From positions 186,001 through 250,000 of the forward strand of contig NZ_JAENHP010000005.1 of the NCBI RefSeq assembly GCF_016834655.1: a stretch of DNA of 64,000 nucleotides. The letters are read 5' to 3'. Below the pieces are notes generated by a model. It ran no database searches. It was not told the DNA's origin and saw nothing but the letters and a program-made list of their open reading frames with translations. The translations under genes were made by a program, and so were the position numbers. Below are positions 16,258-23,815 of the stretch, one piece after another (position 1 is the stretch's first letter; each line of letters opens with the position of its first letter). The DNA is from Paractinoplanes ovalisporus. GTDB lineage: Bacteria; Actinomycetota; Actinomycetes; Mycobacteriales; Micromonosporaceae.

Positions 16258-17145
16258 GTGGAACCTATGGAGGGCTACGGCCCGGCGTCACGACGGCGCA
16301 GGTCGATAGTCCGGCGCAAGGAGATGCCGCTGTGGCAGGAGCTTCCGCTCCTGCTGGTGGTGGCGTTCTGCCTGGCCGTTCTGATCCGCACGTTCCTGGT
16401 GCAGGCGTTCTACATCCCCAGCGGGTCGATGGAGAACACGCTGCTGGTCAAGGACCGCGTGCTGGTCAACAAGGTCATCTACGACATGCGCGACCCGGTG
16501 CGGGGCGAGGTCGTGGTCTTCCGGGGCGACGAGAACTGGACGCCCGAGGTCACCGAGCAGGTCAGCAACACGTTCGCGGCCAAGCTCGGCCGCACGATCG
16601 GCGACCTCGTCGGCGTCAGCCGCCCGGGGGAACGTGACTTCATCAAACGGGTGATCGGCCTGCCCGGCGACAAGGTCGCCTGCTGCGACGGCAAGGGTCG
16701 CATCACCGTCAACGGTGTGGGCATCGACGAGTCGTACATCGCGGACGGGTTCAACTCCGACCTCAACCAGCCGCCCAACCCGAACCAGTGCACCAGCCGG
16801 CGTTTCACCGAGGTGATCGTCCCGGAGGGTGAGATGTTCGTCATGGGCGACCACCGCGCGGTTTCGCAGGATGCGCGATGTCAGGGCCCGGTGCCGATCA
16901 GCAACGCCATCGGACGCGCATTCGTCATCGTCTGGCCGAGCAACCGGTTCACCAGCCTCTCCGTCCCGGACGTCTGGAAGGCGTACGCCGCCGACCATCC
17001 GACCGCGGCCGCTCCGGTGCTCGAACCGGTGCGCCCGGGCAATCCCGTGACTGAGGTGTTCGCCCTCCCGTTTCTGTTAAGTGCCGCGTTATCCGCGCGT
17101 TCCGGACTGCCGTTCGGGACACGGCGACGTAGGCTCCCCTCGTGA
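16258..17145 (+). CDS. lepB: Signal peptidase I (first copy)
   Basis: This protein of about 295 residues is a type I signal peptidase that removes signal peptides outside the membrane. A basic N-terminus and one helix (LPLLLVVAFCLAVLIRTFLV) precede the catalytic serine in YIPSGSMENT (Ser57). The general base is Lys130 in DFIKRVIGLPGD. Box E is MGDHRAVSQDAR, with Ala where Ser is most usual. A region with two adjacent Cys (ACCDGKG) and a later Cys may form a disulfide. A second hydrophobic stretch (VFALPFLLSAALSA) near the C-terminus could anchor it again. GTG at 16258 is favoured because GGGAGA lies eight bases before it; ATG at 16249 is the alternative. It overlaps the next lepB by four bases. 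Confidence 0.92.
   Translation: MEPMEGYGPASRRRRSIVRRKEMPLWQELPLLLVVAFCLAVLIRTFLVQAFYIPSGSMENTLLVKDRVLVNKVIYDMRDPVRGEVVVFRGDENWTPEVTEQVSNTFAAKLGRTIGDLVGVSRPGERDFIKRVIGLPGDKVACCDGKGRITVNGVGIDESYIADGFNSDLNQPPNPNQCTSRRFTEVIVPEGEMFVMGDHRAVSQDARCQGPVPISNAIGRAFVIVWPSNRFTSLSVPDVWKAYAADHPTAAAPVLEPVRPGNPVTEVFALPFLLSAALSARSGLPFGTRRRRLPS
17130..17135 (+). promoter_or_regulatory. Candidate -10 box for an internal leaderless lepB promoter
   Basis: TAGGCT lies six bases upstream of the second lepB GTG at 17142, inside the end of the first lepB gene. It may give the second peptidase its own leaderless message. No clear -35 is visible. Confidence 0.35.
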
Positions 17146-17786
17146 TTGACGAGCAGCAGCAGACCGAAAAGCGCCGCAGTTCCTTCTGGCGCGAGCTCCC
17201 CATCCTGCTGGGCGTGGCGGTGCTGGTCGCCGTGCTGGTGCGCGCGTTCGTGCTCCAGACGTTCTACATCCCGTCGCCGTCCATGGAGCACACGCTCAAC
17301 GTGCTCGACCGGGTGCTCGTCAACAAGCTCGTCTACGACTTCCGCGACCCGCGCCGCGGCGAGATCATCGTCTTCGAGGCGCCCACCGACTGGCAGTCGG
17401 GCGCCGAGGGCGAAGACTTCATCAAGCGCATCATCGGCGTGCCGGGCGACCACATCTCGTACACCGACTCCGACGGCAAGCTCAAGATCAACGGCGTGCT
17501 GCTCGACGAGCCGTACATCTACCGCGACGCCGACGGCACCCAGGACGCCCCGGCCGACGAAGACTTCGACATCACCGTGCCGGCCGACCGGCTCTGGGTG
17601 ATGGGCGACCACCGGTCCGCGTCGGGCGACTCGCTCGAGCACTACCAGGACACCAAGGACGTCAACGAGGCGACGATCCCCGAGAACTCGATCGTCGGGC
17701 GCGCGTTCACGGTGTTCTGGCCGGTCGGGCGGGCCACGTGGCTCTCGGTGCCGGACGGCTTCAAGGCGATCCCTGACGCCCAGTGA
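17142..17786 (+). CDS. lepB: Signal peptidase I (second copy)
   Basis: This 214-residue paralogue has the standard layout: a basic N-terminus, a single helix (LPILLGVAVLVAVLVRAFVL), catalytic Ser47 in YIPSPSMEHT and Lys95 in DFIKRIIGVPGD. Box E reads WVMGDHRSASGDSLEH, the usual actinomycete form. It lacks the Cys-containing insert and the C-terminal hydrophobic segment of the first copy. Tandem lepB genes after rplS are known in streptomycetes, where the copies differ in substrate preference. The GTG start overlaps the stop of the first copy (GTGA). Confidence 0.94.
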   Translation: MIDEQQQTEKRRSSFWRELPILLGVAVLVAVLVRAFVLQTFYIPSPSMEHTLNVLDRVLVNKLVYDFRDPRRGEIIVFEAPTDWQSGAEGEDFIKRIIGVPGDHISYTDSDGKLKINGVLLDEPYIYRDADGTQDAPADEDFDITVPADRLWVMGDHRSASGDSLEHYQDTKDVNEATIPENSIVGRAFTVFWPVGRATWLSVPDGFKAIPDAQ

Positions 17787-17794
17787 CAGCGGGC

Positions 17795-17800
17795 TAGGCT
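17795..17800 (+). promoter_or_regulatory. Candidate -10 box for leaderless nudix gene
   Basis: TAGGCT lies seven bases before the GTG at 17808. CCTGAC at 17772-17777 sits 17 bases upstream as a possible -35. The gene has no ribosome site, which fits a leaderless message. Confidence 0.45.
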
Positions 17801-17807
17801 TGCCCGC

Positions 17808-18251
17808 GTGACCGTTGTCGAACGCCGCGCCGCCCGCGTGCTGCTCGTCGACCCGGCCGGCCGGGCCCTGCTGCTCCACGGCGGCGATCCGGCCCGGCCC
17901 GGCACGAGTTGGTGGTTCACCCCCGGCGGTGGGCTGGAGAGCGACGAGACGCCCGCTGAGGGCGCAGCCCGCGAACTCCGGGAAGAAGTCGGACTGAAAG
18001 TCGATCCGGCCGACCTGGGTGAGTCCGTCTGGCACCACGTGGTCGAGTTCAGCTACGACTCCCGCGACTACCGCCAGGAACAAGACTTCTTCGTCCTGCG
18101 CGTGCCCGGCTGGCAGGTCGACACCGCCGGCATGGACGCCGAGGAGAAGGCGACCATCACCGCACACCGCTGGTGGTCGGCCGACGAGATCGACGTCAGC
18201 TCCGAGTCGATCTATCCGGTCGAGCTGCCCGACATGCTGCGGCGGCTCTGA
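17808..18251 (+). CDS. NUDIX hydrolase
   Basis: This 147-residue protein has a full Nudix box, GGGLESDETPAEGAARELRE plus EVGL, matching Gx5Ex7REUxEExGU. Nudix enzymes hydrolyse nucleoside diphosphates linked to another group, using Mg2+ held by the Glu residues of the box. The substrate is not evident. It lies between lepB and rnhB in an order common in actinomycetes, and its stop shares a base with the rnhB ATG (TGATG). A house-cleaning role for damaged nucleotides is plausible but inferred. Confidence 0.9.
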   Translation: MTVVERRAARVLLVDPAGRALLLHGGDPARPGTSWWFTPGGGLESDETPAEGAARELREEVGLKVDPADLGESVWHHVVEFSYDSRDYRQEQDFFVLRVPGWQVDTAGMDAEEKATITAHRWWSADEIDVSSESIYPVELPDMLRRL

Positions 18252-19084
18252 TGCTGGCCCCTCCCCGCACCGTGGTCCGCCGAGAGGGCGGCCTCTATGC
18301 GCTCGAGCGTGCCCTGCAGCGCCGCGGCTTCCGGCATGTCGCCGGGGCCGACGAGGCCGGGCGGGGCGCCTGTGCCGGGCCGCTGGTGGCGGCCGCCGCG
18401 ATCCTGCCCGAGGGCAAGCGCGGCGAGATCGACGAGCTGGCCGACTCCAAACTGCTCACCGCGGCCGCCCGCGAGCGCGTCTACGAACAGGTCGTGAAGC
18501 GGGCGCTGGCCTGGTCGGTGGTGATCGTGCCGGCCACCGAGGTCGACGCGCGCGGGCTGCACGTGTGCAACCTGGCCGCGATGCGCCGGGCGCTGGCCTC
18601 GCTGTCCACCGGCCCCGAATATGTGCTGACCGACGGCTTCCCGGTCGACGGCCTGGGCGTGCCGGGCCTGGCCGTGTGGAAGGGCGACCGGGTCGCCGCC
18701 TGCGTGGCCGCGGCCAGCGTGCTCGCCAAGGTCACCCGGGACCGCATCATGGTGGAGATGCACGACCAGTTCCCCGCGTACGGGTTCGCCGTGCACAAGG
18801 GCTACATCACCGACGAGCACAGCGCCGCGCTCAAGCAGCACGGCCCGTGCGCCGAGCACCGCTTCTCGTACGTGAACGTGGCCGCCGCCTCGGGACGCAC
18901 CAACCGGCCGCCGCGGGCTCGCCGTCCCGTGACGCCCCAGCCAGTACTCTTTGATGCATCCGACACCGCGTCCCTCGTGCTTCTCCAGACCCCTGGAGGT
19001 ACCGTCGGCGTGGCGTCGGGCGACCAGCCTCAGCCGTCGCCGTCGGTGGGGGAAGATGAGGCCATGGAGGGCGAGAAGCGATGA
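18251..19084 (+). CDS. rnhB: Ribonuclease HII
   Basis: This 277-residue enzyme cuts RNA in RNA-DNA hybrids and removes single ribonucleotides from DNA. The metal site starts with GADEAGRGACAGPLVAAA (Asp34, Glu35), followed by ELADSKLLTAAARE, and the later acidic residue is in VLTDGFPVDGL. The SVLAKVTRDRIM segment and HKGYITDEHSAAL are also family hallmarks. The C-terminal 60 residues beyond the conserved domain are low in conservation and end EDEAMEGEKR. It overlaps the Nudix gene by one base and the DUF2469 gene by four. Confidence 0.95.
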   Translation: MLAPPRTVVRREGGLYALERALQRRGFRHVAGADEAGRGACAGPLVAAAAILPEGKRGEIDELADSKLLTAAARERVYEQVVKRALAWSVVIVPATEVDARGLHVCNLAAMRRALASLSTGPEYVLTDGFPVDGLGVPGLAVWKGDRVAACVAAASVLAKVTRDRIMVEMHDQFPAYGFAVHKGYITDEHSAALKQHGPCAEHRFSYVNVAAASGRTNRPPRARRPVTPQPVLFDASDTASLVLLQTPGGTVGVASGDQPQPSPSVGEDEAMEGEKR

Positions 19085-19404
19085 GCGCAGAGGATCTCGA
19101 GAAGTACGAGACCGAGATGGAGCTGCAGCTCTACCGGGAGTACCGCGACATCGTCCGTCAGTTCTCCTACGTGGTGGAGACAGAGCGCCGGTTCTACCTG
19201 GCCAACCAGGTCGACCTGCACGTGCGCAACTCCGACGGCGAGGTGTATTTCGAGGTCGAGATGCACGACGCCTGGGTCTGGGACATGTACCGCCCGGCCC
19301 GGTTCGTGAAGAACGTGCGGGTGATGACGTTCAAGGACGTGAACGTCGAGGAGCTGGAGAAGCCCGACATCTCCCTGCCCGACGACGCCGGCTTCGGCAA
19401 CTGA
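19081..19404 (+). CDS. DUF2469 family protein
   Basis: This 107-residue protein matches the actinobacterial DUF2469 family, beginning SAEDLEKYETEMELQLYREY with RQFSYVVETERRFYLANQV after it. The gene is nearly always found directly after rnhB in actinomycetes. The ATG overlaps the rnhB stop (ATGA). The protein is acidic and soluble, with no recognised catalytic motif. Its function is not known. It is the last gene of the long translation and secretion operon; a DnaA-box-like sequence follows it. Confidence 0.9.
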   Translation: MSAEDLEKYETEMELQLYREYRDIVRQFSYVVETERRFYLANQVDLHVRNSDGEVYFEVEMHDAWVWDMYRPARFVKNVRVMTFKDVNVEELEKPDISLPDDAGFGN

Positions 19405-19412
19405 GGCCAGAG

Positions 19413-19421
19413 TTGTCCACA
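19413..19421 (+). promoter_or_regulatory. DnaA-box-like TTGTCCACA
   Basis: A single perfect TTGTCCACA lies in the 57-base gap between the DUF2469 and M23 peptidase genes. It matches the actinomycete DnaA-box consensus. Whether DnaA binds here is unknown. Confidence 0.35.
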
Positions 19422-19461
19422 GGGCCGTTCCGGGCGGTCCTGATGCGGCAGATTCCTCGGC

Positions 19462-19893
19462 ATGGTGCTGCTGTCTCTGCTCGCTTCGCTTCTCTTCGGG
19501 TGGCCCGTCGTGCCGCCCACCGTCACGCGCCCCTTCGACCCGCCGGCCCAGCCGTGGCTGGCCGGGCATCGCGGGGTCGACCTCGCGGCGCCCCCGTCGA
19601 CGGTGGTGCGCTCGGCCGGGGCGGGCACAGTGGTGTTCGCGGGCCGGGTGGCCGGGCGCGGGGTGGTCAGCGTCGCCCATGCGGGCGGGCTCCGCACCAC
19701 CTATGAGCCGGTGACGGCCACGGTCGCGCCCGGCGATGTCGTCGCCCGGGGCGATCCGCTCGGGCGGCTCGAGCCGGGGCATCCGGGCCTGCACTGGGGG
19801 TTGCGGCGCGGCCCGGTCTATCTCGATCCGCTGGCGCTGCTCGGCCTCGGCCGGGTGCGGCTGCTCCCGCTCGACCCGGCTCAGCGGCGGTAG
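19462..19893 (+). CDS. Secreted M23 (LytM) family peptidase
   Basis: This 143-residue protein begins with a short hydrophobic signal-like segment (MVLLSLLASLLFGWPVV). The rest is a compact LytM domain with metal-binding GHRGVDLAAP near residue 37 and the closing LHWGLRRG motif (H-x-H equivalent is H-P-G-L-H-W). Such enzymes cut peptidoglycan cross-bridges. The domain is minimal, with no extra wall-binding module. The gene converges with the aminotransferase gene and overlaps it by 13 bases. Confidence 0.85.
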   Translation: MVLLSLLASLLFGWPVVPPTVTRPFDPPAQPWLAGHRGVDLAAPPSTVVRSAGAGTVVFAGRVAGRGVVSVAHAGGLRTTYEPVTATVAPGDVVARGDPLGRLEPGHPGLHWGLRRGPVYLDPLALLGLGRVRLLPLDPAQRR

Positions 19894-21068
19894 TCGTGCA
19901 GCAGCTGGGGGAGGCGCTCGGCGAACCGGTCGTACTCCTCGGGCCGGTTGTAGACCTGCGCGCTCAGCCGCAGCAGGCCCCGGCCGCCCCAGGCGTTGAC
20001 CGCGGTCTCCACGGCCAGCTTGTCGGAGATGTGGTTGCGCAGCGCCTGCGCCTCGGGCGGGGTCGTGGCCAGACCGGCCGGCAGCGGCACCACCCGCATG
20101 GCCAGGTCGGGGTCGGCGGGCCGGGGCAGGTCGCCGACCGGCACGTCCAGGGCCTCGGCCACCACCCGCTGGCCATAGGCGGCGAGCGCCGAGTTGTGCG
20201 CCCGCACCTGATCCCAGCCGAGCGTGCGCAGCGTGAAGAGCCCGGTCGGCGCGGCCAGCCACGGCGAATAGTCGAGGGTGCCCTGAAACTCGACCGAGTG
20301 CGGGTAACCCTGGTCCTGCTCCCACGAGACGACCAGCGGCTCCATCTTGCGGCGCCACGGCGGGGCCACCGAGAGCAGGGCGGTGCCGCGGGGGGCGAAG
20401 GCCCACTTGTGGAAGTTGCCCACCCAGAAGTCGGCCCCGCTCGACGCCACGTCGACGGGCAGCATGCCGGGGACGTGTGCCGCGTCGACCAGCACCGGGA
20501 TGTCGTGCTCGTGGGCGGCGGCGGTGATCTCGCGTACGGGGAAGGTCATCGCGGTCGCCGAGGCGATCTGGTCGATGATCAGCAACTTGGTGCGGCCCGG
20601 GCGCAGTGCCGCGCGCACCCGGCTGACCAGTTCGCCATCGGCGGCGGGCATCGGCAACGCGACCGTCCGCACGGTCGCGCCGGCTCGGCGGCAGCGACGG
20701 CGGGTGGCGAGGGCGACACTGCCATAGGCGTGATCGGTCACCAGCACCTCGTCGGTCGGCTCCAGCTTGACCGAACCGAGCACCAGCGAGGCCCCGGCCG
20801 TCGTGTTCGGCACCAGGGCGCTGCCCTCGGCGTCGGCGCCGACGAACGCGGCCAGGTGGCGTCGGGTATGGATGATCCGGTCGTTCAGGCCCTGCGCATA
20901 GAAGCGCAACGGGTTCGACTCGGTCTCGTCGCGCAGCCGTTGCTGGGCGCGCTGCACCCCGATCGGGACGGCGCCGAACGAGCCGTGGTTGAGATAGGAC
21001 ACACCCGGATCGATCGAGAACAGAAGGCGGGCGCCCGGGATGGGGGCGGGCGGTTCTCCGGCGCTCAC
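19881..21068 (-). CDS. Aminotransferase class V-fold PLP enzyme
   Basis: This 395-residue protein resembles isopenicillin-N epimerase-like and cysteine desulfurase-like PLP enzymes. It begins PGVSYLNHGSFGAVP, typical of the epimerase branch, and has VPNTTAGASLVLGS, an Asp in LVDAAHVPGMLPVD that contacts the PLP ring nitrogen, and the PLP lysine in FWVGNFHKWAFAPRG. The start is a GTG at 21068, since the upstream frame runs into xerC. It lies 17 bases after xerC on the same strand, probably cotranscribed. The reaction is unknown; neither beta-lactam genes nor Fe-S assembly genes are nearby. Confidence 0.85.
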   Translation of the reverse strand: MSAGEPPAPIPGARLLFSIDPGVSYLNHGSFGAVPIGVQRAQQRLRDETESNPLRFYAQGLNDRIIHTRRHLAAFVGADAEGSALVPNTTAGASLVLGSVKLEPTDEVLVTDHAYGSVALATRRRCRRAGATVRTVALPMPAADGELVSRVRAALRPGRTKLLIIDQIASATAMTFPVREITAAAHEHDIPVLVDAAHVPGMLPVDVASSGADFWVGNFHKWAFAPRGTALLSVAPPWRRKMEPLVVSWEQDQGYPHSVEFQGTLDYSPWLAAPTGLFTLRTLGWDQVRAHNSALAAYGQRVVAEALDVPVGDLPRPADPDLAMRVVPLPAGLATTPPEAQALRNHISDKLAVETAVNAWGGRGLLRLSAQVYNRPEEYDRFAERLPQLLHDYRR

Positions 21069-21085
21069 GTTCCGATCGTACGACC

Positions 21086-22015
21086 TCACGCGCGCGGGTG
21101 CGCCTGTTTGAACGCCGCCCGCAGGCGTTCGGTCGACACGTGCGTGTAGATCTGCGTGCTCGACAGCGAGGAGTGGCCCAGCAGGTCCTGCACCGCGCGC
21201 AGGTCGGCGCCCCCGTCGAGCAGGTGCGTGGCGGCCGAGTGGCGCAGGTCGTGCGGGCTGGTGTGGGGGAGGCCGGCGGCCCGGGCGGCGGCATCGACGA
21301 TCCGCCGCACGACGGTCTGCTGCAGGCGGCCCCCCTTGATGCCCAGGAAGAGAGCGTCGCCGCTGGTCGCGGTGGTCAGCTGGGGGCGGGCGAGCCGGCG
21401 GTAGTCGTCGAGGGCCTTCTGGGCGGGCAGGCCGTAGGGGACGGCGCGTTCCTTGGCGCCCTTGCCGAAGACCCGCACCACCCGTCGCGCCTCGTCGAGG
21501 TCGGCCTGGTTGAGGCCGCAGAGCTCGCTCACCCGCACCCCGGTGGCATAGAGCATCTCGAGAACGGCCCGGTCCCGCAGCGTCTCGGGGTCGCTCTCGC
21601 CCGGCTCGCTCTCGACCAGGGCGGCGGCCTGGTCGGCGCGCAGCACGGTGGGCAGGGGGCGGTGAGCCTTCGGGCTGACCAGGTGGGCACCCGGGTCGCT
21701 GGTGGTGCGGCCGGTGCGCAACGCCCACGCGGTGAAGGCGCGCGCCGCGGCGGCTCGACGGGCCTGCGACGTACGGGCGGCGCCCTGGCGCATCCGGGCC
21801 GCGAGCCACCCGCGCAGCAGCACGATGTCGAGCTCGGCGAGGGTGGTGACGCCCGTGTCGGCGGCGTGGTCGAGCAGCGAGATGACGTCACCCAGATAGC
21901 CCCGCACGGTCTCGGCCGAGCGGTTGTCGACCCGGGCGAGATGGTGGCCGAAGTCGTCCACCGCCTCGCGCATCGCCGGCGGCAGTCGTTCGTGCAGTTC
22001 CCGCGTCCCCATCAT
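21086..22015 (-). CDS. xerC: Tyrosine recombinase XerC
   Basis: This protein of about 309 residues is a tyrosine recombinase. It has a SAM-like N-terminal core-binding domain (DNRSAETVRGYLGDVISLL) and a catalytic domain with Arg161 (ATGVRVSELCGL), His255 and Arg258 (SPHDLRHSAATH), His281 (LGHSSLSS) and the nucleophile Tyr290 (TQIYTHVS). XerC acts with XerD at dif to resolve chromosome dimers. The sequence TTGACG at 22043-22048, which could be read as a start, is better seen as a -35 box. The ATG codons at 22015 and 22012 lie four and seven bases after a -10-like GACCGT, so a leaderless start is likely. In mycobacteria xerC lies near dprA; here three kilobases separate them. Confidence 0.9.
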   Translation of the reverse strand: MMGTRELHERLPPAMREAVDDFGHHLARVDNRSAETVRGYLGDVISLLDHAADTGVTTLAELDIVLLRGWLAARMRQGAARTSQARRAAAARAFTAWALRTGRTTSDPGAHLVSPKAHRPLPTVLRADQAAALVESEPGESDPETLRDRAVLEMLYATGVRVSELCGLNQADLDEARRVVRVFGKGAKERAVPYGLPAQKALDDYRRLARPQLTTATSGDALFLGIKGGRLQQTVVRRIVDAAARAAGLPHTSPHDLRHSAATHLLDGGADLRAVQDLLGHSSLSSTQIYTHVSTERLRAAFKQAHPRA

Positions 22016-22019
22016 GTCG

Positions 22020-22048
22020 ACGGTCTTCGCTTCGCGGGTGATCGTCAA
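22020..22048 (-). promoter_or_regulatory. Candidate xerC promoter
   Basis: On the minus strand TTGACG (22048-22043) and GACCGT (22025-22020) are separated by exactly 17 bases. The xerC ATG codons follow within four to seven bases, which suggests a leaderless message. Confidence 0.45.
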
Positions 22049-22077
22049 GGGGCCACGCGCGCCTTGCCCGATGTTCC

Positions 22078-22083
22078 TAGACT
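22078..22083 (+). promoter_or_regulatory. Candidate -10 box for the lipoprotein gene
   Basis: TAGACT lies nine bases before the ATG at 22093. A start site near 22090 would give a message with almost no leader. It is divergent from the xerC promoter 30 bases away. Confidence 0.35.
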
Positions 22084-22092
22084 GCCCTCACC

Positions 22093-22593
22093 ATGGCAGT
22101 GATCCGCGGCATCCTCGTGCTGGCCCTGTTGGGCGTGCTCTCCGGCTGTTCCCTGCTCGACGCCGGCGCGACCCCGACACCGACCACCGCCCCGCCCTCG
22201 GCCAAGGCCGGTTTCGGCGGTCCCGACCCCACCCCGGTGGCCGCCGCGGTGGTCGACGAGGCGATGTTCCGCACGCCGTCGGAGAACATCTACTGCGCCC
22301 TGACCGAGTCCGAGGTGCGGTGCGACATCGTCCGCAAGACATGGTCGGCGCCCGTCAAACCAGCCGACTGCGAGCTCGACTGGGGCAACGGGCTCGTCGT
22401 CACCGGCGGGAAAGTCGTTTTCACCTGCGCGGGTGACACCCTTCTGGGCAGTGCCGAGAGCACTCTCAAGTACGGCGAGGCGTTGCGGGCCGGCACCGTG
22501 CGCTGCGACAGCGAGAGTGTCGGGCTGACGTGCAAGGACGAGAAGACGGGCCACGGGTTCACGCTCGCCTCGGCGCAGTACGAGATCTTCTGA
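22093..22593 (+). CDS. Lipoprotein with conserved cysteines
   Basis: This 166-residue protein has a lipoprotein signal peptide ending in the lipobox LSGC (Cys19), followed by a Pro/Thr/Ala-rich linker. The mature domain starts near FRTPSENIYCALTESEVRCD and contains six further cysteines, including CELDWGNG, VVFTCAGD, VRCDSESVGLTC. The pattern resembles the DUF6636-type secreted domain of actinomycetes, which probably forms disulfides. It is exported and anchored to the outer face of the membrane. No enzymatic motif is seen. It is divergent from xerC. Confidence 0.8.
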   Translation: MAVIRGILVLALLGVLSGCSLLDAGATPTPTTAPPSAKAGFGGPDPTPVAAAVVDEAMFRTPSENIYCALTESEVRCDIVRKTWSAPVKPADCELDWGNGLVVTGGKVVFTCAGDTLLGSAESTLKYGEALRAGTVRCDSESVGLTCKDEKTGHGFTLASAQYEIF

Positions 22594-22618
22594 GCCGGAT
22601 TCTGTCGTACCCCCGTCC

Positions 22619-22624
22619 TACCGT
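22619..22624 (+). promoter_or_regulatory. Candidate -10 box for leaderless PPOX-like gene
   Basis: TACCGT lies six bases upstream of the ATG at 22631. No ribosome site is present, which fits transcription starting on the ATG. Confidence 0.45.
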
Positions 22625-22630
22625 TCTCCC

Positions 22631-23092
22631 ATGGCTAGCTGGCATGAGATCGAGAACGAAGCGCCGGCCTTCGCCGAACGGGTGAAATCCCTGTTCGAGG
22701 CGGGCACCAACAAGACGATCGCCACGCTCCGGCGTGACGGTTCCCCGCGCATCAGCGCCAACGAGGCGAAGTTCGAAGACGGCGAGCTGACGTTCGGCAT
22801 GATGGCCGATTCGGTGAAACTGGCCGATGTCCGCCGCGATCCGCGGATCGCCATGCACGCACCCACGCTCGAGCCGCCTGCCGACAACCCCGAGTCCGGC
22901 CCCGGTGACGCCAAGCTCGCCGGCCGGGCCGTCGAGATCCCGCCGCCGGCCGACTGGCCCCATGGCGAGTCGGGACTGTTCCGCATCGACATCCACGAGG
23001 TGGTGCTGACCTATGTCGGCGTCCCCGCCGACCACCTGGTCATCGAGTCGTGGCACACGGGCCGGGGCTACACCCGCCGCACCCGGGCCTGA
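22631..23092 (+). CDS. Pyridoxamine 5'-phosphate oxidase-like (split barrel) protein
   Basis: This 153-residue protein has the split-barrel flavin/F420-binding fold of the PPOX-like family. It opens with SWHEIENEAPAFAERVKSLF and contains TIATLRRDGSPRISANEAKF, the usual second-strand pattern, then DVRRDPRIAMHAP. The closing segment LTYVGVPADHLVIESWHTGRG is typical of an actinobacterial subgroup. These proteins bind FMN, F420 or haem breakdown products, and this member's cofactor and substrate are unknown. It converges with the GntR gene, with four bases between the stops. Confidence 0.85.
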   Translation: MASWHEIENEAPAFAERVKSLFEAGTNKTIATLRRDGSPRISANEAKFEDGELTFGMMADSVKLADVRRDPRIAMHAPTLEPPADNPESGPGDAKLAGRAVEIPPPADWPHGESGLFRIDIHEVVLTYVGVPADHLVIESWHTGRGYTRRTRA

Positions 23093-23096
23093 TCTG

Positions 23097-23501
23097 TCAA
23101 GGGCGGGTGAGCTGCACGCGGTCGGCCGGGTGCACCTTCTCGGTGCCGTCGGGTGAGGTCACGACGAGCACCGGCACGCCCTCGCCCAGCCGATACTTGC
23201 GGCGTTCGGCGTCCGTGGGCATGCGGGCGCCGGCGCGTTCGCCGCGGGCCAGCGGGATGATTTCCGTCGGCTCGGGCACGCGCACGAAGGTGCCCCGCGG
23301 CCGGTCGACGGTCACCAGGCCTTCGGTGCGGAGCTGCCCGATCGCCTGGCGCACGGTGGTGCGGCTGATCCCGTATTCCTGCGCGAGGCGCAGCTCGCTG
23401 GGCAGGGGTTCGCCGGGGCCCAGCTCTCCCGACTCGATCTGATTGCGGAGCAGGTCAGCCAACTGGCGGAAGACCGCACGGTCCGCGGAGGGATCGATCA
23501 T
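23097..23501 (-). CDS. Short GntR-family regulator
   Basis: This 134-residue protein has an N-terminal winged helix of the GntR type (VFRQLADLLRNQIESGELGP, LPSELRLAQEYGISRTTVRQ). The C-terminal half is short and resembles a cut-down UTRA-like region (ARMPTDAERRKYRLGEGVPV). Full GntR/HutC proteins have about 240 residues, so effector binding is reduced or different. ATG at 23501 is preferred because TAGAAT lies seven bases before it; the other ATG at 23510 overlaps that box. Such short GntR proteins recur in actinomycetes beside small WPC-motif proteins, as here. Its targets are unknown. Confidence 0.85.
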   Translation of the reverse strand: MIDPSADRAVFRQLADLLRNQIESGELGPGEPLPSELRLAQEYGISRTTVRQAIGQLRTEGLVTVDRPRGTFVRVPEPTEIIPLARGERAGARMPTDAERRKYRLGEGVPVLVVTSPDGTEKVHPADRVQLTRP

Positions 23502-23815
23502 GGCACACATTCTACGTGACCACGTCGCTCCGTCGTATTGTACGTATGAAGCCATGTAGGTATGATAATTCCGCCGCACTGAGAAGGCCTTGTCTTGATC
23601 GGGCGGCAGGGCGGGCGGCGGAAAGAGCCGCGAGACGGCCCGAGCCGTCGCCCGTTCTTCCGCTCCTCCGGGCTCTGGTCCGAGGGGCGCCGGCCCGAGG
23701 GGTGTCGATCGTGGACCTGCGCCCGGCCACCTCTGCGGTGACCCGCAGGCCCGGTTCCGCACGCCGACCGGGGCGAGGCCGGACCGGCGTCAGGTGGCTG
23801 TCTCAAGAAGTTGCT
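23502..23815 (-). other. Gap with GntR promoter and possible operator
   Basis: This 314-base gap separates the WPC gene from the GntR gene, both on the minus strand. It holds a -10 box TAGAAT (23514-23509, minus strand) seven bases before the GntR ATG. Two near-identical 9-mers, TACGTATGA at 23541-23549 and TAGGTATGA at 23557-23565, are spaced 16 bases apart and could be an autoregulatory operator. The rest, from about 23570 to 23815, is GC-rich with no supported gene. Confidence 0.4.

Noticed and set aside
21086..22048. XerC as the integrase of a mobile element
   Set aside because: Length, motifs and position next to core genes fit the housekeeping XerC; no attachment-site repeats were seen.
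22043..22048. TTG at 22048 as the xerC start codon
   Set aside because: It is part of TTGACG, spaced exactly 17 bases from GACCGT, and family N-termini begin near the later ATG codons.
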